A stretch of 64,000 nucleotides of DNA from Oryzias latipes (lineage: Eukaryota; Chordata; Actinopteri; Beloniformes; Adrianichthyidae): positions 30,190,897 through 30,254,896 of the forward strand of contig NC_019875.2 in assembly GCF_002234675.1 (NCBI RefSeq), in the 5' to 3' direction. Made by a program: the position numbers and the translations under genes. Every line of letters starts with the position of its first letter. Positions within the stretch are counted from its first letter, which is position 1. Below the pieces are notes generated by a model, which had not been told where the DNA came from, ran no database searches, and saw only the letters and a program-made list of their open reading frames with translations. Positions 1-16,032 of this stretch are shown here, piece by piece.

Positions 1-544
1 TTTTTTTTAATTTTTTATAGTAAATGTGTGCTTTAGCTTTTAATAATGATTAAAAATATTTACTATCAAATGTCACTTTTAACATTAAACGCAATCTGGT
101 ATTTATTCAACATTGAACGAGTTCAATTTTGCCAGTAAGTTACACTATGGCTTTGGACATCCGATTCCAGACTGATTTTTGCCACATATATCATCTGGAT
201 CTGACCTGGATTTTGTCCAGAGTTTACGTTACGTTTTGTGTTTAGTTTTTGTCTAAAGGATAAAAAGTTAACTTTTAAAGTTGTTTTTAACCAATAATTA
301 AACGTGACACTTGACAATTCAATGTGCAATTTGGCGCTTGCAAGTTTGAAAATGCATATTGCAGTTTAAAAATCAATAGGAAAAACGTTAACTCATTATT
401 TTATTTTTAATAGGAAAATTCTAATTAAAAGCCAAATCAGTCGCAATTTACGTTTTCATGTTTTTTTGTTCCATAAATCAAATAATAATGCGCTTTGCAA
501 CTTACAATTCAATAATGATTTTGGTCAAAATAAAAATGCCACAA

Positions 545-745
545 TCATGCAGCCATGTGGCCTTGGGGTGGAGTGTCTGCCCTCAGACTGGAAAGTTGTG
601 AGTTCAAATCCAAGGCTAAGGAATATCCAAAGAAAAAAAGTGGGACCTAGTGGCTCCCTGCTCAATACTCAGCACTTTACAAAAGGGGAAATGAATAGTT
701 GCAGCTTGTGTCCAGCTGGAATTCTGACACCAAATCTTTCATTTA
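545..745 (+). mobile_element. tRNA-derived SINE-like element
   Basis: An A-box-like region (CCTTGGGGTGGAGTG) and a B-box-like word (GAGTTCAAATCC near 600) are spaced as in a tRNA head. A body follows that contains GTGGGACC and CTCCCTGCTCAATACTCAGC. This resembles a widespread teleost SINE. No folded tRNA remains. Confidence 0.5.
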
Positions 746-1036
746 TCAGAATAGAGCTGTGAGAGAAAAAGTCTGGAGAGAGATTCCCCAGATGTAGACC
801 GCTTCCACATACATTTACATGTTTTCAATGGAAGTGAACACACATTTCTCATCTTTTGACTAAAAACGTCTAAAGTCATTTTGCTGTGATGTCATATCCC
901 ACATTTTGTATTTTTTTTGTAAAATATTTTTTATTCCCATTCAGCAGCTCTTCAGTCAATCATGATTTCTTTAAATTGCAATTCCAGTAAATATTCATTC
1001 TTTTCCTGCATGTAAAGAGAGGAAACATTTCAAAAA

Positions 1037-1362
1037 TACGGTGGCCCTGAAGTGCAAATCATATTTACAAATCTCTCCACACAAAAACATTTTAATCATC
1101 ACAACGAAATAAAAAAAAAGCGAAACAAATAAAAAAAAACATTACAATTTAGAAATCAAAACAAATTAAAAAGTTACATTTCGTTTTGTTTTGCAAATAT
1201 TTTTGTTCATTTATTTTTTAGTTTTGGTATCTGAAATTTTGTTTTGATTTCTAAAATGTAATAGTGTTTTTTTGCTTTTTGTTTCACGTTTTTAATTTCA
1301 CTGTAATTTTTAGGATATTTTTGCATAGAGCGATTTGTAAATGGGACTTCAGGGCCACCGTA
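1037..1362. mobile_element. MITE with terminal inverted repeats and a 6-bp target duplication
   Basis: The left end TACGGTGGCCCTGAAGT is the exact inverse of the right end, and an ATTTACAAATC block follows on both sides after a small gap. The copy is flanked by CAAAAA at 1031-1036 and 1363-1368. Inner A/T-rich arms (around 1120-1165 and 1236-1290) also pair, so the whole 326 bp can fold into a hairpin. Noncoding. Confidence 0.8.
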
Positions 1363-2114
1363 CAAAAAGGAGGGAATTTAGGGAGTTAAAAGAAGGCAAC
1401 AAATATCATCATTCTTTAAATTCTTTTTTTTTTTACTCCGTACTGTCAAAAACAGAATCTCGAGGAATTTTATTTGTGGGATTCTGATCTTGTAAACTTT
1501 AATAGGTTCACATAAATTTTCTGTTGTAAGAGCAAATAACTTCAAATTTTACCATCAAACTATCATCGCTTTTAATGTTTTTGCAAATCAAGCTATTGGC
1601 TGTGCCATCAACTTCGCTCAGTTGCCATGGTGACGGCTCAGAACCGTATGAGTCTGAATGTTTGATTAAACTGTTTTCTCTGATCTCAAATGTAATGTTT
1701 GCAAAAGGAAGTCGTTTTCCAAGTTGAAGAGAAACACTAACCATAAACATTATTTAACTCAAAATTCAGGAAATGAAATGAATTCATGTTTAAAAAATCA
1801 CCTAAACAAATCTTTGAGTCAATAAAAACCTTTTATTTTGAAACTTTTTTTTGCTGCCTCTCTGAAATGAAGGAGCGAGTGACCGTCTCCCCTTCTTCTT
1901 CACGTCCTTTCTGTTCTTCATCAAAAGCTCCTCTTCCTTCATGCTGAACAAAGAACAGTGGTTCTGATCCGTTTGATTCACCTTCATGTGTGAGAAGAGA
2001 GCTGAATGTTTGCAGTCATGTGACTGAAACAGGATCCCGTGATGTGGTGATGAAGACCATGATGTGTGGGAGGAAGGAGAGCATTAGATCCAACATTTGT
2101 CCTATTTTGCTTCT

Positions 2115-2157
2115 GTGTGTGTGTGTGTTAGTGTGTGTGTTTGTGTGTGTGCGTGTC
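2115..2157. repeat. TG-rich microsatellite
   Basis: Imperfect GT dinucleotide tract with TTAG and TTTG interruptions. No gene nearby. Confidence 0.9.
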
Positions 2158-3198
2158 CGCCAACACGTTTGTCATGATCGGGTTCTAAACGCTGCTGGCT
2201 CTACGGATAAATGAAGATGAGCGGTGTAGAGGAAGAGGATGGAGCAGAAGCGTCAGCGTCCAGCAGCATCCATGAAGACTGACCGGTCCACAGATCTAAA
2301 TCCAGACTTCAGAACAGAACCTGGACCGTTAGAGTCCATTTTTTTTACCGCAAAGCGAGAATTCAAGAATAGTTTTAAATTTACAGACCAGATTAAAAGT
2401 GTCTTTTTCTAAAAACCTATCTGGGTTTTGCTTTTACTGTCACATAACCGGCTCACAGTTTCCTCTTTATGATCATTGAGGGCATTTCTGGAAGGTTCTA
2501 CATCACATCGAGTTTAAAAATCTGACAGAAGAGGAGACACCGAGCACAGTCCTCTGGAGAGGAGCCGGTTAGCCGCTCCACTTCACACGTTTGGAGCCGC
2601 TCGACTCAATGACAAAATGACCAAAAACAGCTTTGATGCGTCACACAAAATGGTTTTTTTCTACGCTTGTTCATGATGTTACATTTAAGATTTCTACCAA
2701 AACACAACTCTGTCCGATGCTTCAACTCCCTGCTTGTGGTGGACTAACATTCACCCGATGATCAGCAGGAACCCGGGTTTCACTCTGGGAGGCTTGGTTC
2801 TGCAGAACTGCAGGAAGAGACTTTCAGATGCTTTTGGAAAACCGATCAATATTTCAGAAAACAGAAAACTCCAAAAGGCACAAAATGTCTTTTTTTGGTT
2901 TAATAATAGCAGCAAAAAAAAAAAAAAAAGTTTCAAAGCTGGAAGAAGTTCTTCTGTTCCTCTAATGTCCCGTAAACACGACTCGTTTGCTCGTAAACCA
3001 AAATCCAGACCTCAAAGCTCCCTGAAGATCCTGGATTGAGTCATCGCCGGCCTCTGCTGGCCAAGGATCCAAACATCTCACGGACATTTGCTCCTGGACT
3101 GAAGCGATCTTCACACTGAGATGAACGACGTCCGGGACATAAAAAGGGTTTAAGAAAGAGAAAAATGGTGATGTGAGAAGCAGGTGGTCCATCCTTCA

Positions 3199-3600
3199 GT
3201 TCAACTTTATTTCTATAGCATCTCACAGTGCTCCCCACAATAAAACAAATATAAGATAAGAAATAGTAGTTAAAATAGTACACATAACAAAAATAAGACT
3301 ACTAATACTAGTGATAACAACTAAATTGAAAAACATTTTAAAAAACCGACACATACACATCCCACCACTGCAAACAAAATAAATCAAATTAATTGTTAAT
3401 AAGATTTATAAAATCAAATTAAAACATTTACTAAAAAGATGCTTTTTAATTTTTTTCTTGAAAACCTCCACAGTGGATGAAGCCCTCACGTCCTCAGGCT
3501 GTTCCACAGGTGAGGAATGAGTTTGACCTCTGACCTTTGGGACCACCAGCAGACCTGAGGGTCATTAACTAAAAGTAGATCTGATCAACATGAAGCGCCA
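3199..3600. repeat. Dispersed fish repeat remnant
   Basis: AGTTCAACTTTATTTCTATAG at the left, then a segment containing CCTCAGGCTGTTCCACAGG, are both typical of a common interspersed repeat in fish genomes. Family and exact edges are not established. Confidence 0.4.
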
Positions 3601-5761
3601 ATTCTGTGGTATCTTTGAATGATGAGACGTTATTTCAGTTTGGCTCTCTATTCCGCCATTAATAGAATGAGGCGCGTGCGTACAGTTTAGAACAGTGTAA
3701 CATTCACGGCCTGACAATAAAATCAGACTTTAGAGACATGAACAATAACTAGTCAGTATTCCGCATGTAAACTTTTATAAACTTATAAGCTTAAAATCGA
3801 TCCTGGAATAACAAGCTTCTATGAAACATCTGGTGGGATGAAGTTTTGGTTTTCCCGCTTTCCTGTTGGCGGCCCTCTGGACATGAAGCTTCTCGGCTGT
3901 CCTCCCATCACTGCTGCTCCTGCAAAGCTGGGAGGATCCGAGGATCAGTGTCTGCACAGGGTCACCACGGTTCCGCCTCCAGCAGCTGTTTCCATGAAGA
4001 CTGATTGGGGGGGGCTAATCAGAAACGCGGCTGGTCACGTGCTCGTTCACCTGCCGCCTCAGAGAGCTCATTAAGGGGATTGGGTCCAGGTGCGTCCGTC
4101 AGAGTGGTTCGGTTCTGCTGGATGCTGCTGTGCGGCGGAACTGCAGGTCAGTGGTTCTGCTGGTTCCTTCGGAAGGTTCTGCTGTGTAGTTCTGGGACAT
4201 GATCTGTTCTGGAGCTGTTCTCCTGATGGGAGAACTCTGAGGTTCGTTCATGGCGGAGGTTCGGTTCCTGAAAAGCCCGAAGCTTTTTCTGACTCGGAAA
4301 ATATTTTTGCTTTTGTTCTTAAATATTTTAATTTTGACAAAAAACTTGTAAACAGAAGCGGGAAACAGTAGAAATGGACCAAAAACTGGTCTCACGGCTT
4401 ATTATTTATCGATCTGTGGGTGACTGAAGAATCAACTGTTGGTGCTAAATGCAGGTTTAGATACAACCAGAACATGTATTTTAAAAATAACGTTAAAAAA
4501 TTTCAACTTTAATTTTTTTATAATGGATTTACCGGGATCTGCTTTTATTTATTTATTTTTTGTTGGCTCACAGATTTACTGTGAAGTTCTTACTTTTGTA
4601 AAACAGATTCCTGGTAGAAAAATATAATTTATCCTAAATCTTAGAATCAATGAAACTGTGTAAAGCTAACAGTATAATTGGATATGGGAACAAAAATAAT
4701 AGATGGTTAAAACACATGAAGTCTTTGAACATGATTTTAAAAGTGACTTTTTGGAGTAAAAACTTTTTCTTATATATAAATGTTGGTCTGTTAGCCATGT
4801 TTTACTCTGGAGTTCCTCAGATTTGTCTACAATTTGTACTTTTTTCTTTTATATATTATTATTATTGTTATTAATATTATTTTGGCTTTAATAACTGCTG
4901 CAGACCAAAATGGAAAGAGAAAAACTTGTCAAATTAACTTTAAGAGCCCAGAAGAAAACAGAACCTACAGGAGTGAAGTAACCACGGCTGTTCTCTGGTC
5001 TCTTTCCCAGGATTCCTTGCTGCAGGAACGGCGTCGGTTCAGGAAAATGAAGTGGACTTGGAGCACAAACTTAATCAAAGAGGTAGATATTTAAAGTGAT
5101 CAGTTCAGACATTCTTAGAGAATCATGTTTATGTTAATTCATTCCTGAAGAACCAACTTCTAATTCCTGTTTATTTTCTTTTTTGCAGGAAGATCTTCAG
5201 CCGGTAAGTCCTTGGTTTCCTTGTTTGGCCGCCGCGCCGCTCTTTTCCTCCGTCTCTAAGCTTGCATTGGAGGTGACTTCCTTTTCCACGTATCTGGCAC
5301 TCAGAACGCCACGGCGCTGGGTGCTGATTGGTCACAATGAGGATGGAACTTCTGGATTCAGGATCTTTTCAGCTGACATGTATTTGGGAGCTGCAGATCT
5401 GTAGCTGCAGCTGAAACTTTGTTCTTTCTCTCTGACCTCCTGCCATGGAGTTCCTGAACAAAAAAACTGCGTTTTGCGTCCGTAAAACCAAATGGAATCA
5501 GTTCTAGACCGCAGAAGAAGCTCCAGGGTTTATCACAACAATCTGTAGGTCTTAGATTTACACTTGAAAGGTTCCCGAATTTTCTTCAGCGTGGACCAGA
5601 CTCGTCGATTTGCGCGCTCGCTTCCGGCATTTTTTGGAATTTCCATCCTGATCTTCATGAAGGTATGTGAGACACTGGTTTTAATGCACACACCCACATC
5701 TCATCTCATGGAGTCCTCTGAAGGTATGTGCCATCAAACTCTCCTGCTGTCCTTCCATTCA

Positions 5762-6072
5762 GGCCGCCGAGCCGCCTCCTTTTACCCCCCCCTTCTGGCG
5801 CCGAGCCGCCTCTCTGTACCCCCCCCCCCCCCTCTGGCGCCGAGCCGCCTCTCTGTACCCCCCCCCCCCTCTGGCGCCGAGTCGCCTCTCTGTACCCCTC
5901 CCCTCTGGCGCCGAGTCGCCTCTCTGTACCCCCCCCTTCTGGCGCCGAGCCGCCTCTCTGTACCCCCCCCTCTGGCGCCGAGTCGCCTCTCTGTACCCCC
6001 CCCCCCCCTCTGGCGCCGAGTCGCCTCTCTGTACCCCCCCCCCCCCCCTCTGGCGCCGAGTCGCCTCTGTTT
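5762..6072. repeat. Minisatellite: about eight core units separated by C runs
   Basis: The core TCTGGCGCCGAG(C/T)CGCC plus TCTCTGTACC recurs eight times, separated by runs of roughly 6 to 14 C, with one diverged unit at the left edge. Units are about 32-40 bp. Long open frames on both strands arise from the repeat (Pro-rich one way, Gly-rich the other) and are not taken as genes. Confidence 0.92.
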
Positions 6073-6301
6073 CTGTTTCTTTTATTTTGGATCAATTTTT
6101 GCGAAATCTTTGCGCTCGTTGGACCACGAAGGTCCCTTAGGAGGTTTTAAACTGTTTTGTTTTGTTCTTTTGGATCCTGGTCCACTAAGTTCCTCCTCAT
6201 CTGTGGTGAAGTCTCCTTCAACGCAGTTTCCTTTCTGTCTGCCAGGTTCAGCGTCAGGTTTTAGTCTTTGCTCTGAGTTCTGGAGCGTTGAGTCCAGTCT
6301 G

Positions 6302-6347
6302 GTCAGGTTCAGATCTTCAGGAACTTTCCTGAAGATCTGAACCTGAC
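6302..6347. repeat. Perfect hairpin: 21-bp arms, 4-base loop
   Basis: GTCAGGTTCAGATCTTCAGG and one more base form the left arm. The right arm is its exact reverse complement after loop ACTT. It lies about 230 bases from the minisatellite in a gene-free stretch. Confidence 0.95.
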
Positions 6348-9300
6348 GGCTGTTCTCTGACCAGCAGAGGTTGTGGTTGTTGGGCTGGAGCGGAGTCTGG
6401 AGGTCCATCAGAGAGTCTGTCCTTTCCTTTTTCTGTGGTTGGATCAGTTGAAGTTTTTTTTTTCTCAGGTGGTGCTACGAAAGGTAAGACCCCTTTTTTA
6501 TTCCTTAATTGCGTCCGTGCGCTCGGCCTTCCCGCCGTGGTTGTGCCCATTTCATTGTTGTTTAGAACATCAGATGTCTGATGGTTCAGTCCGGTTTGGA
6601 CTCTTTGAACGAGGTTTGGTTGTGCTCAGTGTTTCTGGTTTTCTTTGGTTATTCTAGCTTAACTTTGACGATGAATCATTGGACACTGGTTCTTGTGGTT
6701 CTGTTGGTGCGGCCGTGTCCATGATTGTGAAAGCCCAGCCCACAACCAGGGAGCCGTAGATCAGGGAGGACTGCATGCTCCACCTGTGTTGGTGCTGCAC
6801 AGTTGCATGTCTGGGTGGTTCTTTCTGTCAAAGAACAGTTTGGGGGTTCCACTCTGGTCTGTCTTTCTGGGTCCACTACATTTGATCTCCTCTCCGTCTG
6901 TTCTTCCATCTCTTCTTCAGATTCTTCTCTGGTCTTTCAGGTTTGTGTCTGGTGTCCTGATTCCTCGTTGGTCTGGGTTTTCTTTGGTTCGCTTGGTTTT
7001 AAATTCTTGAAATTCCTGTCAGCTGGTTCCTATAGATTCTTTTCTCCAAAGGACTCATCTGTCTTAATCTCTACTTTCAGATCATTTTCCTCTATCCTGT
7101 CTCTGTTCTTCTTTCTGGATCATTTTCCTCAGACGTTCCTCTAAATCATCCCCATTCCTATTCTCATCTTTTCTATTCTTCTCTTGATCTCTAAAACTTA
7201 AAATTTAAACTCTGTAGAAAACTCTAAATTTAAAAATAACTTGGTGTGAAGATAAAACAATCACAACATATAAAATACAAAATGGTAGCAAAATAACAGA
7301 AGTGAAAACATTTGGTCTTGGTGATGCTCCAGCAGATTTCCTCCCTAAATCCTGTATTTTGTTGCAGGGTTATGAACGTTAATGTCAGACTGTTGCAGTG
7401 TGAAGGGAGGCCACCTGCAGAGGATCTAGCTTTACCTCTGAATTAACAGGTTTCCTTCCTGCAGCAGCTTCCAGACAACTTTGGACCTGAAACTGGAACC
7501 AGGATGTTCAGTTTCTGCAGATTCAGTCATCTGGGACAGTTTTGGATGAAAAACTGAGTTTGTTTTAATGGATGCTGTGACGATTTCCCCAGTTGATGAA
7601 CGAGCGAACCTTCAGAGATGGAACTCGGGCGACCGACCCATGAATAACTGGAGGTGACAGAACAGTGAATGTAGTAGATGTGGAACCAAAGCTTCACATG
7701 GACGGATGGACTCACGGAAACCTCTGGAACAACTGGAAGCAAATGCCTCACAAAGCAGGAAATGGGGAAAAATCTTTGAGTCTTTGGGAACTGTGCCTCT
7801 CAGGAAATCAGACTGAGCAGGTCACCATGTAGAACCGGATCAAAGCAGCAACTCCCACTAAAGCTTGAAACCAGACTGAAGGTTAACTTGTGACTAAACT
7901 GGAGCGTGACGGTTCAACCACGCATGCAGCAAATGACACTTCAAACTCCAATGGAAACCTGTTCATAAGCAGAAGTTCAAATATTTCTGATCCTGAGGGA
8001 CGTCTGTCAATAGTTTATGGGCTGAATGTGCTGCATTTAAGGTGAAGCAAAGCCTGTTTTCACCTCTGAAGGATCGACACCACACCGAAGCAGAAACTGG
8101 ACTTTGGCATAAAGTTCAGTGGTGACTTGTGCTAAACCGACGCCAAACTTACAAAAGATGCCATGTTGCCTAATAAGGCAAGATTTTTCTGCAAATCTGG
8201 ATGCATTGCAAGGACTTGGAGGAAAAGTGGCTGCTTAGAAAAACATGAAGTACTGAACTCTGACCAGTGTTTGGCAGATATTCCTGACAGAATGAAGGGA
8301 ATTGTTTTGTTCCAAACAGCGATGAAGGTGTTGGGAATCCAGACGTACAAAAGACTGAAGATGCTGCCAAGCGTTAAACATGTGGACTACTTGGAGTCAA
8401 ATGTCCATCTGCAGTGGCAGAAATGCTTTCTTGGAAATGTTTGGAGCTGGACGTGAAAGCAGTTTGACGTTCCCGCCGTAAAGACGGCGGCGTTCAGAGA
8501 GAATTGTGGGATTTCTGGGTAAGTTTATGACCATCCTGAACTCGGACGACTCCAAACACGATTGTTGGAACGAGTTCAGGTGACCTGTCGAGACAAATGA
8601 ACCCTTTTTTTTGAACACCATCTTATGGGTTGGAACTACATGGGGTGGTAGGGACTCATTATGGGATGTCTGTCTAATGTCCATTTAAACCATGTTTTTT
8701 CAGGTTGTGGGAATTTTTCAAACAAAAGCTCTGATTTGTGGATGCGTTCACGTTTCTCTGTACTGGGTTTGGTTCTGACCCGGTTCTGAATTGATTCTGA
8801 GTGTTTTTTTTTTTTTTTTTTTTTTTCCTAACTTGTCCTAATGGGTGAAAGGTGAATATTTCTATCCTGATTTTGTGGTTTTGGGTCATTTGGAAAGTAG
8901 TTTATATATTCCGTTGACCTCTAAACATGTTTGAAATGACCCTCTTTGCCCTTAACTAACCTGTGTTTTTGGTCTCACTGTACTTGAGTAACCTGTTCAT
9001 CTCCATCTTTCCTCCTTAAATCCATTGCGTTCTTTCAGGATAAACTGCCTCTGATTTTCATTGGGATTCTAACTTGCAGGTTTCTTCATCACCTAAAGCG
9101 ACTGAGTGGTAAACACTGGTTGAGGTTCAACATGTGGTGACGAGTCATTTAACGAACTGACTCTGACTTAAGGTCATTTGGGTCAGGTCTGTTTATTTTG
9201 TTGTTTAAAAGAAAAGACACCAACTTTTTTTATGGTTTAAAAAGTGTTTGTGGCATCTAACCAATTTGCTCAAATGCTCCACAATAATGACGTCATGTTG

Positions 9301-11569
9301 GTACCTCAACATTTCTATGGTTTTATCCTCAGAGGTGCATCTCTTACCTGCTTGCAGGTGTTTTCAGGTGGGACTAACCTAAACTCTCTACGCAGTGGTT
9401 ACTTGTATGATCACAAAAATGCTGCAACAAACTTGGGTTAAACTGAAACTAAACTCTCTCCTGCAGGTTCAAATATTTGGATTTAGTTTGCAGATCTGTA
9501 CAGTCGGTCATGTTGACGGTTTATTGATGCCTTTCGCCCACACTGACTGCATTTTGTATCAATTGGGTGGACGGTGAGTCGTGAGGGTCATGTACCTGTT
9601 TGAACATGAGGGTTTTTTATTTTTTAAAGCTGGTATCAAGAGTACAATCTTGTGTATCTCTAAATGTTTTATGATCATATCTACTGAAGTGTTGGAATGT
9701 TCCAATTTTCTGCTTCTCTTCTGTGGTTCGTTTGATAATCAGACGTTTCTGATCATGTTTCACAGGAAAACCTCCAACTTTCTGGTGGCGGCATAAACTG
9801 CCTTTATTTTTATTTTTTATATTTTGTCACCTGCATCATGCAGGTGTTTGCATAACGTCATGGGCGAAAGCGGCTTCACCGTAACGGTCGGCTGCTGAAG
9901 TCAGTCACAATGGTACAAAAACCATCTTCGAGGTCGTTTGACTCGACTACATGACGGTTAAACCACCGGAACGTTAACGTTTGTCACCGACGGTTGGGTT
10001 TGACACTTGTCAGAACCGTTTCAGGTGGCTCCGGCAGCCCCGTGACCCCAAAAGGGAAAAACCAGAATAGAAAATGAACATTTCAAAGGTTCCCTCTGGA
10101 CTTCAGAACATCGACGTCTCTTAATGTTGGGTTGAACGGGAGGTTCTGTAACAGCAGGATGTTCCTCTACAAACTGTTCTCTACAACACAACAGTTTCCT
10201 TCAACTGTGAGGATGTCGTTGATGAAGAACCAGAATCCTTATGTTCTGGTCAAAATGCAGCAATTTCCTCATTCTGTGTCCTTCCAAAGAACTGAGGTTG
10301 TGCTGGTGAGAGAACTTTAGTCCAGAAGAGTTCCACATGTTTTCAATGAAAGGACCTGATTTTCAGTCACTGGCGTGTTCATCAGTGTGGAGGACAAATG
10401 CTCACTGACGGCAGAACATTCATGTCTTGGTATTTAACGGGTTTCAGGATCCTCAGACATGAGTCTATAAAAATAACTGTCACTCGGATCAAGATGTGTC
10501 ATTTTTTTTTTTTTTTAGTTTTTTTTTATTTCAAGCGCGTGGACGGTTTCTTCCTGGAAGGACATCCATCGGAAATGTTCAGATGTTGAACTTTCTTGGA
10601 GTTTTGGATTTCTTCAGCCTCTGGACATTTTGACCTTTTGGGGGAAACTTGGGCATCAAAGTTTAAGGATGAACGTCTCTTGAGGGTCGAGACCGAACTC
10701 TAATTTTCTGTCGGTGGTAAAATTTCCACAAACTCTGAAGGTCTGATGTGAATGGAGGAACTGGACTGTTTCTGTGGACGATTGTAAAATCTGTCAAAGC
10801 AGGAATCTGGAGAACCGGGTTTGGAATGACTCCACTAATCTTGGATGGAGGCAAACGGATGATCACAATGAGTGACCCCCCCCCCTCATTTGGTAGTAGA
10901 TCAAAGGTGGATTTAAATGAAGTGATGGATGATGTGAGCTCGGTTCCTTTCAGCTGCAGCGCTGGATCCAAACTAAACTGGACCTGAAGGCTTCTTCTTC
11001 TCTCCACCCGGAGAAACTGAAGGTCATTTATTGTGAAATAACCGTCTGAACAGACGTGAAAAACCTGCTCACCACCAAAGATGGATCCATGGCAGTGATG
11101 AGATCCAAACGCTGCTGTACAATGTGATCATTTTACTGCGAATACCTTGATTGATTTATTATTTTCATGTTGTGTAAAGGAAATCTTCTGAAGCATCAGG
11201 AAAACTCTACAAAAAGTTTGGGGGAAAAAAACACAAAGGTCAGGAAGCAATTAATGTGCCAGTAGTATTAAGTAACTTATCAACTAATTTATGGATTACT
11301 TAAAAGAAAAATCTTAAAGTAAACATCTGAATAAAAAGCAAAAACTTGATTTAAACAAAAAATGGATCAAATGTTTAAAAAACGAAGCTGTAGGTTTTTG
11401 TCAAATCTAATATTTGGTGTAAAATGTTTCTAAACTCCTAAAATAGAATTTCAGTAAATGACTAAATTTGACTGGCTGATGTAACCATCATCCAGATAAA
11501 CCAGTTTATCTAAAATGGATAAATAAATTAGATTTGGTTAGGGTAATGCAACCACAAGGGGGCACTGTC

Positions 11570-11700
11570 CAGTGCTTTCATGTGCCGGTCCCAAGTCCGG
11601 GTAAATGCAGAGGGTTGTCGGGTGAGAATCCGACGTAAAACGTGACCAAATCAAAGGTACCCATCAGGAATGGTGACCGACTGTGGGGGTCCCTGAAGGC
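11570..11700 (+). mobile_element. Diverged copy of the SINE-like body seen at 36063
   Basis: It shares GTGCCGGTCCCAAG, the AGAGGGTTGT word and the CCGACGTAAAAC word with the element near 36124, in the same order and spacing. It lacks the tail ending in AAAAGCTGAAAGA. Confidence 0.5.
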
Positions 11701-12825
11701 AGCACGTGAAATGTCAATTTAAACGGCTGAAAACGTGTTCAGATGTTTGCACAACGTGAAATTTGTTGGTCAGAGAATTTTAAAGCTTAAAGAACTGAAA
11801 AAGCTTTTTCCTCAGGATCACAGTCCAACAGTGAAAAACAGTCATCCCACCTGAAGGATGACGGTTGAACCGGTTTCCAGATGCAGTCTTGGTTTAAACT
11901 TTTTCAAACATTTCTTGGTTAACTTGAATTGCCTCATGCATTCAGTACATGTCAAATAAAATGGCATCAGGAGGAGTTGCTGATGGGAGTTTTTCTTTAA
12001 AAAAAATAAACAAAACACAAACATCAAATCATTGAAAAATAAACTTAAACTGGGAGAAGAATTCCCAGACATCAGCTGGTAGAACAATGTCCTGGTGCTG
12101 ATGGACAGAACTGGTTTTCCAAATGTTTATCCCAGTTAAACTCTTTTCGGGTCAAACTTTGGTGCTGATGAGGATCAGCTGCTTCCTTCCTCTGTCAGCC
12201 TCAACCGTCTGGACAATAATTTATATTCCTGGTTTCTTGCTCTCTGTATCACTATGGTTGGGAAAAAAATGATTATGGGGAAAAAAACAATCAGGATTGA
12301 CCAAATCCTCTTTTTGTCCTAAAGCTCTGCTAGTCTTGTAACTGCCGTGCCAATAAAGTACTTTTCTATTTATGATGCATTTAACCTTTTGTATGCATGA
12401 ACGATGCCATTTCTACAGAGGAAAGAACTTTGGTCCTACGACAGACCCTTGAGGTTCTCCAATTTAGTGTTTATTGTATGTAATGTCTGTTTAAAGCCCT
12501 TGTTAACCATGAAACAGTTTTCCATCTAATGCTGTATTTGAGTTTATGTCAATATTGTGGGTTGTGTCAAATGCTTTTATTTTTTTAAACGAAAATGCTA
12601 ATTTTTTTTTAATTTTTTTTTTATCCCTGCTGTGGATAGTTCCTCTGCTCCTATAGTCGTTGCTGTAGGGATTTACTCCAGACGGTAGGCGGCGTGTACT
12701 TGTAAAGCGTGGCGTCTCTTCACACATTGGTCTGTGGCTGCAGCTTCTGCAGGATGGAACTGAACCTGCTGCACGTGAACAAAGGGTTTCATAGACGGTC
12801 ACACAGTTGCAGCTTCAGAAATAAC

Positions 12826-12831
12826 TTTATT
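12826..12831 (-). other. Probable DAPK3 polyadenylation signal
   Basis: AATAAA on the minus strand, 533 bases past the DAPK3 stop codon. Everything between 12832 and 13363 lacks coding character and is probably the 3' UTR. This is position-based inference; no transcript evidence is available. Confidence 0.45.
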
Positions 12832-13363
12832 TCAAACGGGTTCAGACATTTCAACGGCGTCCTCCACAGTGCAAATGAGTCCCTTATTGCAAGAACATCA
12901 CTGGAGTCAAACGGGTAAAAGGCGGGAATGTGCCGCTGGAAATGGAATGACTGAAGTTCTCAGGTCTAAGACTCAAAGCTGCAAAGAGTCTTCATGGTGA
13001 GCTTCCATGTGCGTGGTTCGGTTTCCATGGCGACGGTGAGACTGAGTTGTCTTATGAGGTTGAAAATGTTTCAGGCACTAAAATGTTCGTACATTCACGA
13101 ATCTAGTAAAGCTCGTCTCATTAAATAATTTCCTGGTCCTTTATGTTCACGTGAAAATGACTCATTTAGGAAAATCATTCTAAAAAGTCATAAATGTAAA
13201 ATGTTAAGAACTTACTGCAGTGAGTTTGGGATAAAAGTCTAGAATGGAATGAACATCCTCATAACGTACAGCTTTAGGATAAAAATGCAGCTCGACGCAT
13301 AAAAGCAGTAAAACTATAAGCAGTTCCTACAACTGCAGATGGAGTCTTTGGACCAGAACCGGT

Positions 13364-16032
<2,669 letters not shown>

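Larger units (their letters stand above)
1363..12825. other. Gene-free stretch left of DAPK3
   Basis: Apart from the repeats listed separately, I see no exon series, conserved peptide or RNA gene here. T runs occur at 8804-8826 and about 10501-10517. Scattered GT-AG-bounded open segments (for example 6469-6483) do not connect in frame to anything recognisable. The left flanking gene, if any, is outside the window. Confidence 0.5.

Noticed and set aside
5564-6340. Long proline-rich open frame, and a glycine-rich frame on the other strand, over the minisatellite
   Set aside because: Both are by-products of a tandem repeat; no splice structure, domain or conserved peptide supports translation.
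4900-6483. A series of possible small plus-strand exons, including a 15-base segment at 6469-6483 bounded by CAG and GTAAGA
   Set aside because: The pieces do not join in a common frame, contain stops when joined, and encode nothing recognisable.
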